Shown: positions 16,375 to 25,900 of the stretch, one piece after another
Layout: every line of letters starts with the position of its first letter
How positions within the stretch are numbered: position 1 is the stretch's first letter
NCBI GenBank assembly: GCA_963787285.1
Contig: CAWBCM010000004.1
Coordinates: 1-64,000, forward strand
Length of the DNA stretch: 64,000 nucleotides
Reading direction: 5' to 3'
Origin: JAHEJN01 sp963787285
GTDB taxonomy: Bacteria; Actinomycetota; Acidimicrobiia; Acidimicrobiales; JAHEJN01
Program-made: the position numbers and the translations under genes
The notes under the pieces: model-generated
Told to the model about the DNA's origin: nothing
Databases searched by the model: none
What the model saw: only the letters and a program-made list of their open reading frames with translations

Positions 16375-17636
16375 GCCGAGACGTCGAGGCCGAGCGCCAG
16401 GCAGATGTCGGGCGCGGTCACTTCGGAGGTGAAAGCCGGGTCGTCGAGGGTCATGCCGAGCTGTTCGGCGGCGAGGACGACCTCGATCACCCGGTCGGGG
16501 TCGCCGCCGCCGGTTCCGAGCAGATCGTCGCCGACCGCCTCGTCGAACTCTCGCTGCACGATGTCCTCTGCCTGGAACTGCAGGAACAGCGACCCCGCCG
16601 GGTCGGGTCCGCCGCCTCCGATTGCACCCGAGCGCAAGCCCAGAGTGATCGCCCGACGAAAGTCGGCCAGGTCGATTCCGGGTCCCTGTGCGAGCCAGTC
16701 GACGAGGTAGGAGTTGAGGACGTCCTGCACCCGGCCGGTGATGAGGCGCATGAACTTCTCGCTGGGGTCGCACTCGGTGAAGTCGAAGCCGAGATCGGCG
16801 ATGAGGATTTCGGCCTGGGCGACGATTGCCGTCAGCCTCGAGAGCGATGGGCCGGGGTTCGAGAAGTCGGGCTGCACGAGGTTGGCCTCGGCGACGAGCT
16901 CGGTGAGCTCGGCGACCTCGGTGTCCAACGGGTCGTCGCTGTCGATCTGAATGGCCGACAGGTACGTGGTGATCGAGTGCTGGATACCGCTGCCGGCGAA
17001 GGCCTCGTCGAAGCGTTGCCGCCAGCTCCCGTTGACCTGGCCGCACACCACCAGCAGGTGGTCGAGCTGCCCGGCACCGGAGAACGAGTAGTTGTCGGTT
17101 CGGGTCTGTGGGCCGAGTCCCGGCGCCACGACGGTCGCACTCGAGGTGCCCGAACCCGAGCCATCAGTGGTGTAGGGCCCACTCCCGCTGATCGTGCCGG
17201 CGGCCGACCAGATCGTCGACCCCTCGGCCTCGATCGGAAGCCCCCGCGTATTGGTGATGGCGGCGCCATCCATCGACCATGTGCCCTCGAGGGCGTCGTC
17301 CTCGACGCTGAAGTCGATCGGTCCGGAGGCTTCACCCGTCCAGATGAGGGTGAACTGCGCCGCCTGCAACCACCAGGAGCCTCCGAGGCCCCATGCGCCC
17401 ACGTAGTCGCCATCGGGGATGGTCGGGGGTTCCCCGTCCGGCTCGGGCAGCGGCGCAAGGGGATCGGGCGGCTCGTCGCCGGGAAGGGGCAGAAGCCCGG
17501 GATCGAACGCGTCGGGTGGAATCGGGAGCAGACCGTCGTCGTCCTGCGCGACCGCGGGCTGCGATGCCAGCGCGGCAAGGGCGATAACGGCAACTGCCGG
17601 CACCGAGAGACGTCGGCGGCCCGTCACACTCCGCAC
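16368..17636 (-). CDS. Secreted protein of unknown function
   Basis: The 422-residue protein begins with GTG at 17636 and a Sec signal peptide (VPAVAVIALAALASQPAVAQ). A Pro-rich segment comes next, then a beta-rich domain of about 130 residues (residues about 80-210), then a helical C-terminal half with four Cys. I recognise no family. The start lies inside the end of the upstream lipoprotein gene (13-bp overlap), so the two are co-translated. A role at the cell surface is inferred from the export signals. Confidence 0.65.
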   Translation of the reverse strand: MRSVTGRRRLSVPAVAVIALAALASQPAVAQDDDGLLPIPPDAFDPGLLPLPGDEPPDPLAPLPEPDGEPPTIPDGDYVGAWGLGGSWWLQAAQFTLIWTGEASGPIDFSVEDDALEGTWSMDGAAITNTRGLPIEAEGSTIWSAAGTISGSGPYTTDGSGSGTSSATVVAPGLGPQTRTDNYSFSGAGQLDHLLVVCGQVNGSWRQRFDEAFAGSGIQHSITTYLSAIQIDSDDPLDTEVAELTELVAEANLVQPDFSNPGPSLSRLTAIVAQAEILIADLGFDFTECDPSEKFMRLITGRVQDVLNSYLVDWLAQGPGIDLADFRRAITLGLRSGAIGGGGPDPAGSLFLQFQAEDIVQREFDEAVGDDLLGTGGGDPDRVIEVVLAAEQLGMTLDDPAFTSEVTAPDICLALGLDVSAC

Positions 17637-18478
17637 TCCACCGAGAAGGTGATCGGCATCGATTGGACATCGGTTCCGGCCTGGAGGTCTCGGCCCGACC
17701 CCACGATCGAGAAGCCCGAGCTCCAGACGTCGACTTGAATCGGCTCATCCCCCACCACGAACCAGTCCTCGAGCGTCTCGCCGCCGGTCAAGAGGATGCC
17801 CGCTGCCTGCAGCCTGGGCGGAGGGCCCACTTCGACGATCAAGCCCATCGCCACGTCGCCGGTGCTGGTGAACCGGTAGCCGGTGTCGGTCAATTCGCAA
17901 TCGCCGTCGGTCACGTTGAACTGACGGTCGCCGACCGTCGCCGACCCGATGGCGGTGCCCGTCGCGGTTCTGACGCCCGAAGGCGCAGCGGTACCGACGC
18001 CGCCGGCGAAGGTGGCGACGTACCCGAGACCACCGTTCAGCTCGAAGATCAGAAACTGTGCCGTCGGCACGCCGTCGCCGGACGCGACGACGACACCTTG
18101 TTCGGTGTTCACCGTCTCGATCTCGAAACCGGCGGCGTCCAACGCACCGGCATAGCCACTGACTGCTGACGCTGGATCGTCCCCCGGGAACGATCCGGTG
18201 AGCTCCCGGTAGACACTGTCGGCATCATCGGCAACGAGCGACTCGATCGAGAGGCCCTCGGGTACCGGCATGCCGGTGGGCCACCACGCGGGCAAGCCGA
18301 GGGCCACCGCTGATGCGTCCGCTGATTCGACGTCGGACTCGGCGGTGTTCGAGCTGGCCGAGGGGAAGCTGGCATCGTCTGCCGCGTCGTTGTCGGCCTC
18401 GTCGTTGCCGCCTCCACAGGCGGCGATCAAGACGACCAGGACGATGAGCCACTTGCCGCGCACGGAACACACCTCCAT
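17624..18478 (-). CDS. Predicted lipoprotein, first of a three-gene export operon
   Basis: This 284-residue protein has an n-region VRGK, the hydrophobic core WLIVLVVLIAAC with lipobox LIAAC, and an Asp/Glu/Ser-rich spacer. The globular part contains PAWWPTGMPVPEGLS and a C-terminal beta-rich segment. No family recognised. I chose the ATG at 18478; the longer frame to 18769 runs into the promoter region shared with the LuxR-type gene. It overlaps the next gene by 13 bp. Confidence 0.7.
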   Translation of the reverse strand: MEVCSVRGKWLIVLVVLIAACGGGNDEADNDAADDASFPSASSNTAESDVESADASAVALGLPAWWPTGMPVPEGLSIESLVADDADSVYRELTGSFPGDDPASAVSGYAGALDAAGFEIETVNTEQGVVVASGDGVPTAQFLIFELNGGLGYVATFAGGVGTAAPSGVRTATGTAIGSATVGDRQFNVTDGDCELTDTGYRFTSTGDVAMGLIVEVGPPPRLQAAGILLTGGETLEDWFVVGDEPIQVDVWSSGFSIVGSGRDLQAGTDVQSMPITFSVECGV

Positions 18479-18604
18479 CGGTCGGTCGACCCCCCGATCG
18501 TGCGGGTACCGCTGTGGTGGCGAAACCCCCAACCGGTACGAACTGCCCCCCAATCCGCGCCCGTCGAGTACCCACGGCCACGGCCTGGGCCATACTCTGC
18601 GGGC

Positions 18605-21205
18605 ATGGTGGAGTGGCCGACCGAGGGACGAGAAGCTGAAGTTGCCGCCGGGTTGGCCCTGGTGGAGTCCGGTGTCAGCGCCCTCTACGTCGGCGAAGCG
18701 GGTGTCGGCAAGAGCCGCATCGTGGCGGAGATCGCGCACCGCTCCTCCGCGTCGGGACGCGCCGTCCACACCATCACCGGCTCACCTGCTCTGCGCTCCA
18801 TCTCCTTCGGGGCGGTCGCGCATCTCCTCGGCGATGTCCGCGCCGTCGATCGAGCGTTGCTGGTGCACGAGCTCCGCGACCGCCTCGTCGGCGAGCCGGG
18901 TTCGCCGCCCCTGGTAGTCGTGGACGACGTCGACCTCCTCGACGACGCTTCGCTCGCCGCTGTAGCGGCCCTGGCTACCGGCAGCGCGGCGGTTGTCTCG
19001 GCAACAACCCGCACCGGCAGCGCCGGCGAACCGGCCGTACTGGCCCTCTGGAAGGACCAGGCGCTGCGCCGAATCGATGTCGGTCCCCTCGATCGCGCCG
19101 GATCCGACGCGGTGGCCTCGGGTATGCTCGACGGCCCGATCTCGGTTGCGCTCGCGAGCCGGTTGTGGGAGATCACGAGGGGCAATGCGCTGTTCCTGCG
19201 AGAGGTCCTGTGGACGTCCCGAATCGACGGAGCAGTGGCACGCGGCCCCCACTACTGGGATCTGAAGGGCGTGATTGCGGCCTCGGGCCGGGTGCAGGAC
19301 CTCGTGCAGCGGCGGCTCGCCGATCTCGATCCAACCGAGCGACGCTGCCTTGCCGCCGTCGCGATAGCCGACCCGATCGATGCCGAGACGTTGACTGCGT
19401 TGGCGTCGACCGACGTACTCACCGCCCTCGAGCACCAACAGCTGATCGAGATCGACGATCAGGCCGGCAAGGCTGTCGTGCGAATGGCTCACCCGTTGTT
19501 GCGTGAGGTGATGCGCGAGGAGGTCGGGCGCCTCGACCGGCACGACATCCTGAAAACCATCGCCGCCCGCCTGAGTGCAGGCGATCCGAGCCCCGTGGAT
19601 GCGCTGCGCGTGTCCACCTGGATGCTCGACGTTGGCGACACCCCGCCTCCCGAGCTGGCGACGCTCGGGGCCCTTGCTGCCATCGACCGCTTCGATCCGA
19701 GTGCCGCCGAGCGCCTCGGACGTGCGGCGATGGAAGCCAGCGAGACGTCGACCGCGCTGGCCGTGCTGGGACGGGCCCTGACCATGCAGGGCCGCCACGA
19801 CGAGTCGGTGGGTGTTCTCGAACGAGCACTCGAGTTGGCGGTCTCCAACGAGGAGGTTGCCATGGCCGTCGGTGCGCTCACCGACACGGTGCTGTTCGGC
19901 CTGGGCGATCCCACCCGTGCAAGCGGTTACCTGGCCGATGCGCAGGAGTGGGTCAACGACCCCGCCGTGCAGGCCGAGCTGGCGTCTCGGTCGCTGCTGG
20001 TTGCCGGTGTCGCTGGGGATTTCGGGACGGCGCTCGAGCTCGGAGCCACCCTTGTCGAGGCCGAGCTCCCGCCCTTCGCCGCCGCACCCGTTCTCATGGC
20101 CTACACGTTGGCCCTGAGCATGACCGGAAAGATCGACGGGGCCATCGCCCTGCTCGACGAGGGTGATGCCCTGGCCGACGAGGTTCGGCTGCAGCATCCC
20201 TTGTTGCGGGACCAACTCGGTCTCAATCGAGGGCTGGTCCTCCACGCTGCTGCCCGCCCGGCCGAATGCATCGGGCTCTCCGAGGAGGTGATGGTGAGCG
20301 AGGGCGGAGGCGAGCGCCTCCTGCCACCCTGGTTGTACATCTCCACGCCGGCGCGTTGGCTGGTCGGCGACCTCGACCGTGCCCTGGTCCACACCACCGA
20401 GGCCGTCGAGCGTCAGCGACGCTCCGACCCGATCGGAACGCTCGTCCTCGCCCTCGCATTCTGCGCCGGCACCCACGCCATCCTCGGCAAAACCGCGGGA
20501 GCACGAGAACTGATCGACCTGGCGAGCGCCGATCCGCGCCGCGGGGAGACTCGCAACCTGGTGTGGTTGGCCCAGGCCGAGGCGTGGATCGCTGCCCGGT
20601 CCGGCGAATCCGGCGAGGGTGCCGACCTCGTCGTCGAAGCGGGCGTCGAGGCCGCCGAGCGCTGGCACGTGGTCTGGGGCGCACAGGCGATCCACACGGC
20701 CGTCCGGTTCGGACATCCCGAGAACGCAGCGCCGGAGCTTGCCGCGCTGGCCGCCCGGGACGCGGGTCCACTCGTCGATCTCTTGGCCCGACATGCTGCG
20801 GCTGCGGCGGCGGCCGAGCCGCTGCTCTTGGCCAAGGTGGCGGCCGAGTTCATGGAGCTCGGCGCCTGGGCCGCCGCAGCCGATGCCTTGGCGGCCGAGG
20901 CGCTCGCTCACGACGACGCCACTGCCGCGGCACGGGCGGCCTTGGCCGCGCACGAGATGTCCCGCCGATGCCCCGCCTATGAGGCTCCATTGCTGGCCGC
21001 GTGCGAGCACCCGCTATCCGACCGTCAGCTCGACGTTGCCCGCCTGGCCGCATCGGGCTGGTCGACCCGAGACATCGGCCGTCGTCTCGATGTGACACCG
21101 AAGACGATCGAGAATCATCTCCAGCGCATCTACCTACTGCTCGGCGTGAACGGTCGCACGGAGCTTGCCCCGCTGATGATGGACCCTCCCGATCGCGAGG
21201 AGTGA
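18605..21205 (+). CDS. LuxR-family regulator with AAA ATPase domain (LAL-type)
   Basis: This 866-residue protein has a Walker A near residue 30 (YVGEAGVGKSRIV) and a Walker B-like PPLVVVDDVDLLDD. A long helical, TPR-like region of about 500 residues follows, and the C-terminal LuxR helix-turn-helix occupies residues about 800-860 (LSDRQLDVARLAASGWSTRD, then VTPKTIENHLQRIYLLLGV). Large ATP-binding LuxR regulators respond to inducer or ATP binding and activate nearby operons. It is divergent from the three-gene exported-protein operon (126-bp gap), a plausible target. The ATG at 18605 directly precedes the ATPase domain. Confidence 0.85.
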   Translation: MVEWPTEGREAEVAAGLALVESGVSALYVGEAGVGKSRIVAEIAHRSSASGRAVHTITGSPALRSISFGAVAHLLGDVRAVDRALLVHELRDRLVGEPGSPPLVVVDDVDLLDDASLAAVAALATGSAAVVSATTRTGSAGEPAVLALWKDQALRRIDVGPLDRAGSDAVASGMLDGPISVALASRLWEITRGNALFLREVLWTSRIDGAVARGPHYWDLKGVIAASGRVQDLVQRRLADLDPTERRCLAAVAIADPIDAETLTALASTDVLTALEHQQLIEIDDQAGKAVVRMAHPLLREVMREEVGRLDRHDILKTIAARLSAGDPSPVDALRVSTWMLDVGDTPPPELATLGALAAIDRFDPSAAERLGRAAMEASETSTALAVLGRALTMQGRHDESVGVLERALELAVSNEEVAMAVGALTDTVLFGLGDPTRASGYLADAQEWVNDPAVQAELASRSLLVAGVAGDFGTALELGATLVEAELPPFAAAPVLMAYTLALSMTGKIDGAIALLDEGDALADEVRLQHPLLRDQLGLNRGLVLHAAARPAECIGLSEEVMVSEGGGERLLPPWLYISTPARWLVGDLDRALVHTTEAVERQRRSDPIGTLVLALAFCAGTHAILGKTAGARELIDLASADPRRGETRNLVWLAQAEAWIAARSGESGEGADLVVEAGVEAAERWHVVWGAQAIHTAVRFGHPENAAPELAALAARDAGPLVDLLARHAAAAAAAEPLLLAKVAAEFMELGAWAAAADALAAEALAHDDATAAARAALAAHEMSRRCPAYEAPLLAACEHPLSDRQLDVARLAASGWSTRDIGRRLDVTPKTIENHLQRIYLLLGVNGRTELAPLMMDPPDREE

Positions 21206-21206
21206 C

Positions 21207-21542
21207 GTGGCCGACGAGGTGGTCCCGATCCTTCGAGTGTCCGACGGGCACGAGACGGCCAGGTGGTACGCGCGGATGGGATTCGTGGTCGTCGGCGAGC
21301 ATCGGTTTGCGCCCGATCTGCCGCTGTACCTGTTCCTGGAGCGCAACGGGGCTCATCTGCATCTGTCCGAACACACGGGTGACGCGACGCCGAACACGCT
21401 CGTCTATCTCTGGGTCGACGATGTCGACCCGATCGCGTCCGAGTTCGGCGTCGCCGTCAGAGAGCAGCCGTGGGCCCGTGAGGTGGAGCTGACCGATCCC
21501 GACGGGAACCGCCTGCGGATCGGCACCCGTCGCGCCGACTGA
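21207..21542 (+). CDS. Glyoxalase/bleomycin-resistance (VOC) family protein
   Basis: This 111-residue VOC-fold protein has the two beta-alpha-beta-beta-beta modules: VVPILRVSDGHETARWYARM and VYLWVDDV, then ELTDPDGNRLRIG. It lacks obvious membrane or signal sequences. GTG at 21207 starts one base after the LuxR-type gene stop, so it is co-transcribed with that regulator. It may bind or modify a small ligand; the substrate is unknown. Confidence 0.75.
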   Translation: MADEVVPILRVSDGHETARWYARMGFVVVGEHRFAPDLPLYLFLERNGAHLHLSEHTGDATPNTLVYLWVDDVDPIASEFGVAVREQPWAREVELTDPDGNRLRIGTRRAD

Positions 21543-21553
21543 GGTTGCGTCGC

Positions 21554-21955
21554 TCAGCCGGTCGGTTCCATCAGCTCGATGCGGTTCCCGAACGGGTCGA
21601 GTACGTAGATCCGCTCGTATCCCTCCAGTGGCTCGTCGTCGGCGACCGTCACGCCGGCGCGTTCGAGATGGGCCGCGAGGTTTGGGAGATCGGACACGAG
21701 GAAGGCGGGGTGTGCCTTGCGTGCGGGGCGGAAGTCCGCATCGACTCCGACGTGCACCTTCAGATCGCCGGACTCGAACCAGCAACCCCCGCGAGCGGCC
21801 AAATGCGCCGGCTTCGGAACCTCGGGTATGCCGAGCAGTCCGCTGTAGAACTCGACGGCCTGTGGCTCGCCGCCCTCCGGCATCGCAAGCTGGACGTGGT
21901 CGAGTCGGCGGATCGGCACCCCCGCAGTCTCGCAGAGGCAGGTCGTGTCGGGCAT
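21554..21955 (-). CDS. Glyoxalase-family (VOC) protein
   Basis: This 133-residue VOC protein contains RLDHVQLAMPEGGEPQAVEF, then LAARGGCWFESGDLKVHVGV and ERIYVLDPFGNRIELMEP. The His and Glu spaced in both modules suggest a metal-binding dioxygenase- or glyoxalase-like site. ATG at 21955 or GTG at 21919 could be the start. It converges on the other VOC gene, 11 bp away; the two are not closely similar. Confidence 0.78.
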   Translation of the reverse strand: MPDTTCLCETAGVPIRRLDHVQLAMPEGGEPQAVEFYSGLLGIPEVPKPAHLAARGGCWFESGDLKVHVGVDADFRPARKAHPAFLVSDLPNLAAHLERAGVTVADDEPLEGYERIYVLDPFGNRIELMEPTG

Positions 21956-22049
21956 CCGTTTCCTCCCCGGGCGCGCCGGTCATGCCCGGCAGTACCCTTG
22001 GTGACCTGCTAGCCATGGCTCCGAACTGTTTCCGGCGAAAGTCTGACCG

Positions 22050-22976
22050 ATGAGCGACACACCCGACCTCCCCCAGAACCCGTCCGCCCCCACCGGCGGT
22101 GGTCCCGGCGTCGGTGGTCCGACAGATCCACCGGCCGAGCCCGGCAAGCCGTGGTACGAACAGCCCCTGTTCTGGGTTGCGTCGGTGGCCGGCGTCGTGA
22201 TCTTGGTGCTCATCATTGCGCTGGTGACCAACGACGACGACAGCGCCACCATCGAAGCCGGTGAAACACCCACGGCCGAGCCCACGGCCGAGCCGACCGA
22301 GGAGCCGACCGAGGAGCCGACCGAGGAGCCGACCGAGGAGCCCACCGAGGAGCCGACCGAGGAGCCGACCGAGGAGCCGACCGAGGAGCCCACCGAGGAG
22401 CCCACCGAGGAGCCGACGGAGGAGCCGACGGAGGAGCCGACCGTCGACCTGGTCGATGTCGTCGCCTCGCCGGTCAACGCCCCGATGATGGCCTACTCGC
22501 CGGCGCCGCCGTTCCCCGACGGTCTGGTCACGGCCAACTGGTACCAGTGGGACGGCTCCTTCGTGGTCGTGTTCGCCGGTTGGTTCGTCGACGACACGAC
22601 CTCACAGTGCCCGGGAGCCTCGATCGAGGTGTCCCCCGGCGTGTTCGACTCGATCTCCAACGGCCCGGTGGGCGATGACGGCTGCGAACCGGCTTCGGCC
22701 TATGCGGGATCACCGAGCGAGATCGTCGAGCCGCCCCTCGGACCGAGGGTGTGCGGGTCGATGGTGATCTACACCACGATCGTCTCCACCGACACCGAGG
22801 GTCTCTTCCTGTGGGGCACGGTCGAGCGTGCCGTCGACGGAGGCTTCGAGGGTTCGACCAGCCGTGCGCCGCTCGATCTGGCGTCCATCCCCGAGCTCGA
22901 TCCCACCGCCGCTGGCTACCGAGTGCCCTCCGGGTTCCTCGCCGACAACGCAACCGAGGTCGTCTGCGACAGCTGA
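22050..22976 (+). CDS. Single-pass membrane protein with EEPT-repeat stalk
   Basis: The 308-residue protein has a Pro-rich N-terminus of about 40 residues and one membrane helix (FWVASVAGVVILVLIIALV, about 43-62). Fourteen four-residue repeats (AEPT twice, EEPT twelve times) form an acidic, rod-like stalk, then a beta-rich domain of about 170 residues with six Cys follows. The topology is cytoplasm-in, domain outside. The function is unknown. It lies 7 bp upstream of the large glycosidase-like gene and may be co-transcribed. Confidence 0.68.
   Translation: MSDTPDLPQNPSAPTGGGPGVGGPTDPPAEPGKPWYEQPLFWVASVAGVVILVLIIALVTNDDDSATIEAGETPTAEPTAEPTEEPTEEPTEEPTEEPTEEPTEEPTEEPTEEPTEEPTEEPTEEPTEEPTVDLVDVVASPVNAPMMAYSPAPPFPDGLVTANWYQWDGSFVVVFAGWFVDDTTSQCPGASIEVSPGVFDSISNGPVGDDGCEPASAYAGSPSEIVEPPLGPRVCGSMVIYTTIVSTDTEGLFLWGTVERAVDGGFEGSTSRAPLDLASIPELDPTAAGYRVPSGFLADNATEVVCDS
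22275..22442 (+). repeat. Tandem 12-bp minisatellite, 14 units
   Basis: Fourteen in-frame units of GAGGAGCCGACC (first two units GCC-GAG-CC-variants; some units carry CCC or ACG in synonymous positions) encode A/E-E-P-T repeats. The unit length is a multiple of three, so copy-number change would only lengthen or shorten the stalk of the membrane protein. Confidence 0.9.
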
Positions 22977-22983
22977 GCGTCCG

Positions 22984-25900
22984 ATGACAAGCGAGGACTC
23001 GATGGTCGACGGCCTGGTCACGGGTGCGCTGTGCGTGATCGACGGCATGGAGTACTACCGCATCGACGGGCTCGAGCACATGGAGCCGTTCCTGACGACC
23101 GTCGTGTCCGCCACCGACCTCTGGATGTTCGTGTCGAGCACCGGCGCATTGACTGCGGGCCGGATCGACGCCGATCACGCGCTCTTCCCCTACGAGACCG
23201 ACGACCGGTTGCACCGCCTCGCCGCCATCAACGGCCCCGTCACGATCATCGCGCGGGCTGTCGAGGGCGCCCGTGAGCTCTGGCGGCCCTTCGGACCCGA
23301 ACGCACCACCGGTTGCACCCGATCGATCGCCAAGAGCGTGCTCAGCGACCGGTTGGTGTTCGAGGAGCATCACCACGACTGGGCCCTGCGGTTCCGGGCC
23401 ACCTGGGCGCCCTCGTCCCGGTACGGATGGATTCGCACGGTGGAGCTGGCCGACCTGGGTGAAGAGGGAAACGAGCTCGAGGTGCTCGACGGTCTGCTCG
23501 ACGTGATGCCGGCGGGGGTCACCACCCAGCTCGAACAGACCCGTTCGAACCTGGTCGACGCCTACAAACGATCCGAGACCGGGCCCTGGGGGAGCCTCGC
23601 CGTCTACACCCTGGAGGCCCTGATCACCGACCGGGCCGAGCCGGCGGAGTCCCTCACTGCCACGGTCGTCTGGTCTGCAGGTTTCACCGGAGCCCGGCCC
23701 GATCTCGACGGCCGGGCGGTCGACGCGATGATCGAGGGCCGACCCTCGCCGGCGTGCCGGCTCCTGACCGGCCGTCCCGGTGCCCATCTCCTGCGGGGTC
23801 CGGTGACCGTGCCGGCCGCAGGGTCGGCGTCGTGGCTCATCGCGGCCGACACCGGTCTCTCCCACCCCGACGTGCTCGCAGCGGTGCACGCTGCGGCCGA
23901 TCCCGACGCCTGGCGTGCGGTCGGCGACGATCTGGCGGCCGGATCGGCGCGCCTGGACTCGCTGTTGGCCGGCGCCGACGCGTTCCAGTCGACCGCCGAC
24001 CGCATCACCGATGCCCACCATCTGTCCAATGTGTTGTTCAACTCGATGCGTGGTGGGGTGTTCGGTTACGGCCACGACGTTCCGGTATCCGACCTCGTCG
24101 ATTTCGTGCACTCGCGCAATCGTGAGGTGGGGGAGCGGTGGCAGGCCTGGCTCGACTCGCTCGACCCGTCGGTCGACATCGCCGACCTCCGCCGGTCAGC
24201 GGCTGCGACCGCCGATGCCGATCTGATCCGCCTCGTGTTGGAGTACCTGCCGCTCACCTTCTCCCGGCGTCACGGCGACCCGAGCCGTCCATGGAACCGT
24301 TTCTCGATCAGCGTCCACGACGAGCTGGGCCACGAGCGGCTGTGGTACGAGGGCAATTGGCGTGACATCTTCCAGAACTGGGAAGCCCTGCTCGAGTCGT
24401 TCCCCGCCTATTTCCCGAACGTGGTGGCGAAGTTCGTCAATGCTTCGACCGCCGACGGTCACAACCCCTACCGGATCTCTCGCGACGGAATCGACTGGGA
24501 GGTGCCCGACCCCGACGATCCCTGGAGCCACATCGGCTACTGGGGCGACCACCAGATCGTGTACCTCCTCCGGCTGCTCGAGGGGTGGGATCGCCACGAG
24601 CCCGGTGCGATCAGTAGTTGGCTGGCTCGGTCGGTCTTCGTCTACGCCGATGTGCCCTACGTGATCGCCAGCCACGAGGCGATCGTCGCCGACGCGAAGA
24701 ACACCATCACCTTCGACGCCGAGCAGGCCGAGGCGATCGCCGAACGCGAGGACGGCCTGGGCTCTGACGGACGCCTGCTCGTCGAGTCCGATGGTGCGCT
24801 CGTGCGGGTGGGTCTGCTCGAGAAGCTCCTGGTTGCGGCCATGGCGAAGCTGAGCTCCTACGTGCCCGGCGGCGGGATCTGGCTCAACACGCAGCGTCCC
24901 GAGTGGAACGACGCCAACAACGCTCTGGCCGGGCCCGGGCTCTCGATGGTGACGCTCTATCACCTCCACCGGTATCTGCGATTCCTGGAGGGGCTGCTCG
25001 AGGACATCGTTGGCGACACGGTGACGCTGTCGACGTCGGTCGCCGAGTGGTCCGGCGACCTGCTCGACGTCTTCGAGCGTCTCGGTACCACCGAGGATGA
25101 GGTCGACGACCGGACCCGCCGACTCGTCGTCGACGCTCTCGGCAAGGCGGGCTCCGATCACCGCGATCGTGTTCGCCGTGGCGTCGACTCGACCACCGCC
25201 GCTGTGTCCCTCGCCGATCTCCGGGGCCTCTGCGACCTGGCCGCCGCCGAGCTGGAGCAGTCGATCCGATCCGCGCAACGGGTCGACGGCCTCTACCACT
25301 CCTACAACCGTGTCGCGTTCCCCGACGCCGACACCGCCACCGTCGACCATCTCGGACCGATGCTCGAGGGACAGGTTGCCGTGCTCTCGTCCGGCATTCT
25401 CGATCCGGCCGCGTCCCTCGAACTGGTCGACCGCCTCTTCGCGTCGAGCATGTACCGGCCCGACCAGGACACGTTCATGCTGTATCCGGTGGTCGAACTG
25501 CCCCCGTTTCTGGAGCGCAACATCGTGCCGCCCGGCGTCACCGTCGCAGTCGACGAGCTCGACGACTCGTTTGGGACCATCTTCAGCAAGGACTCCGAGG
25601 GCCGACTTCGATTCCGGCCCGAGCTGATCAATGCGAACGAGCTCGCCGACAGGTTGGCCGAGACGACGCTGCCGGAAACCGATCGCGACGCGATCGCCGA
25701 TCTGTACGAGCGGGTGTTCGGCCATCGGTCGTTCACCGGACGCTCGGGCAGCATGTACGGGTACGAGGGAATCGGATCGGTGTACTGGCACATGGTCGCC
25801 AAGCTCCTACTGGCCGTGCAGGAGACCTACTGGGCCGCGGTCGACACGGGTGCTCCGACGGAGGTCGTCGAGGGACTGGCCGATGCCTATCGCCGGATCC

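Noticed and set aside
18782..21010. A 742-codon open frame antisense to the LuxR-type ATPase gene
   Set aside because: In very GC-rich coding DNA the antisense strand often stays open. Its translation has no domain, while the sense protein has clear Walker and helix-turn-helix motifs.
21980..22477. Antisense frame with SVGS-type repeats opposite the EEPT stalk
   Set aside because: It is merely the complement of the 12-bp minisatellite; the sense strand has a membrane helix and folded domain.
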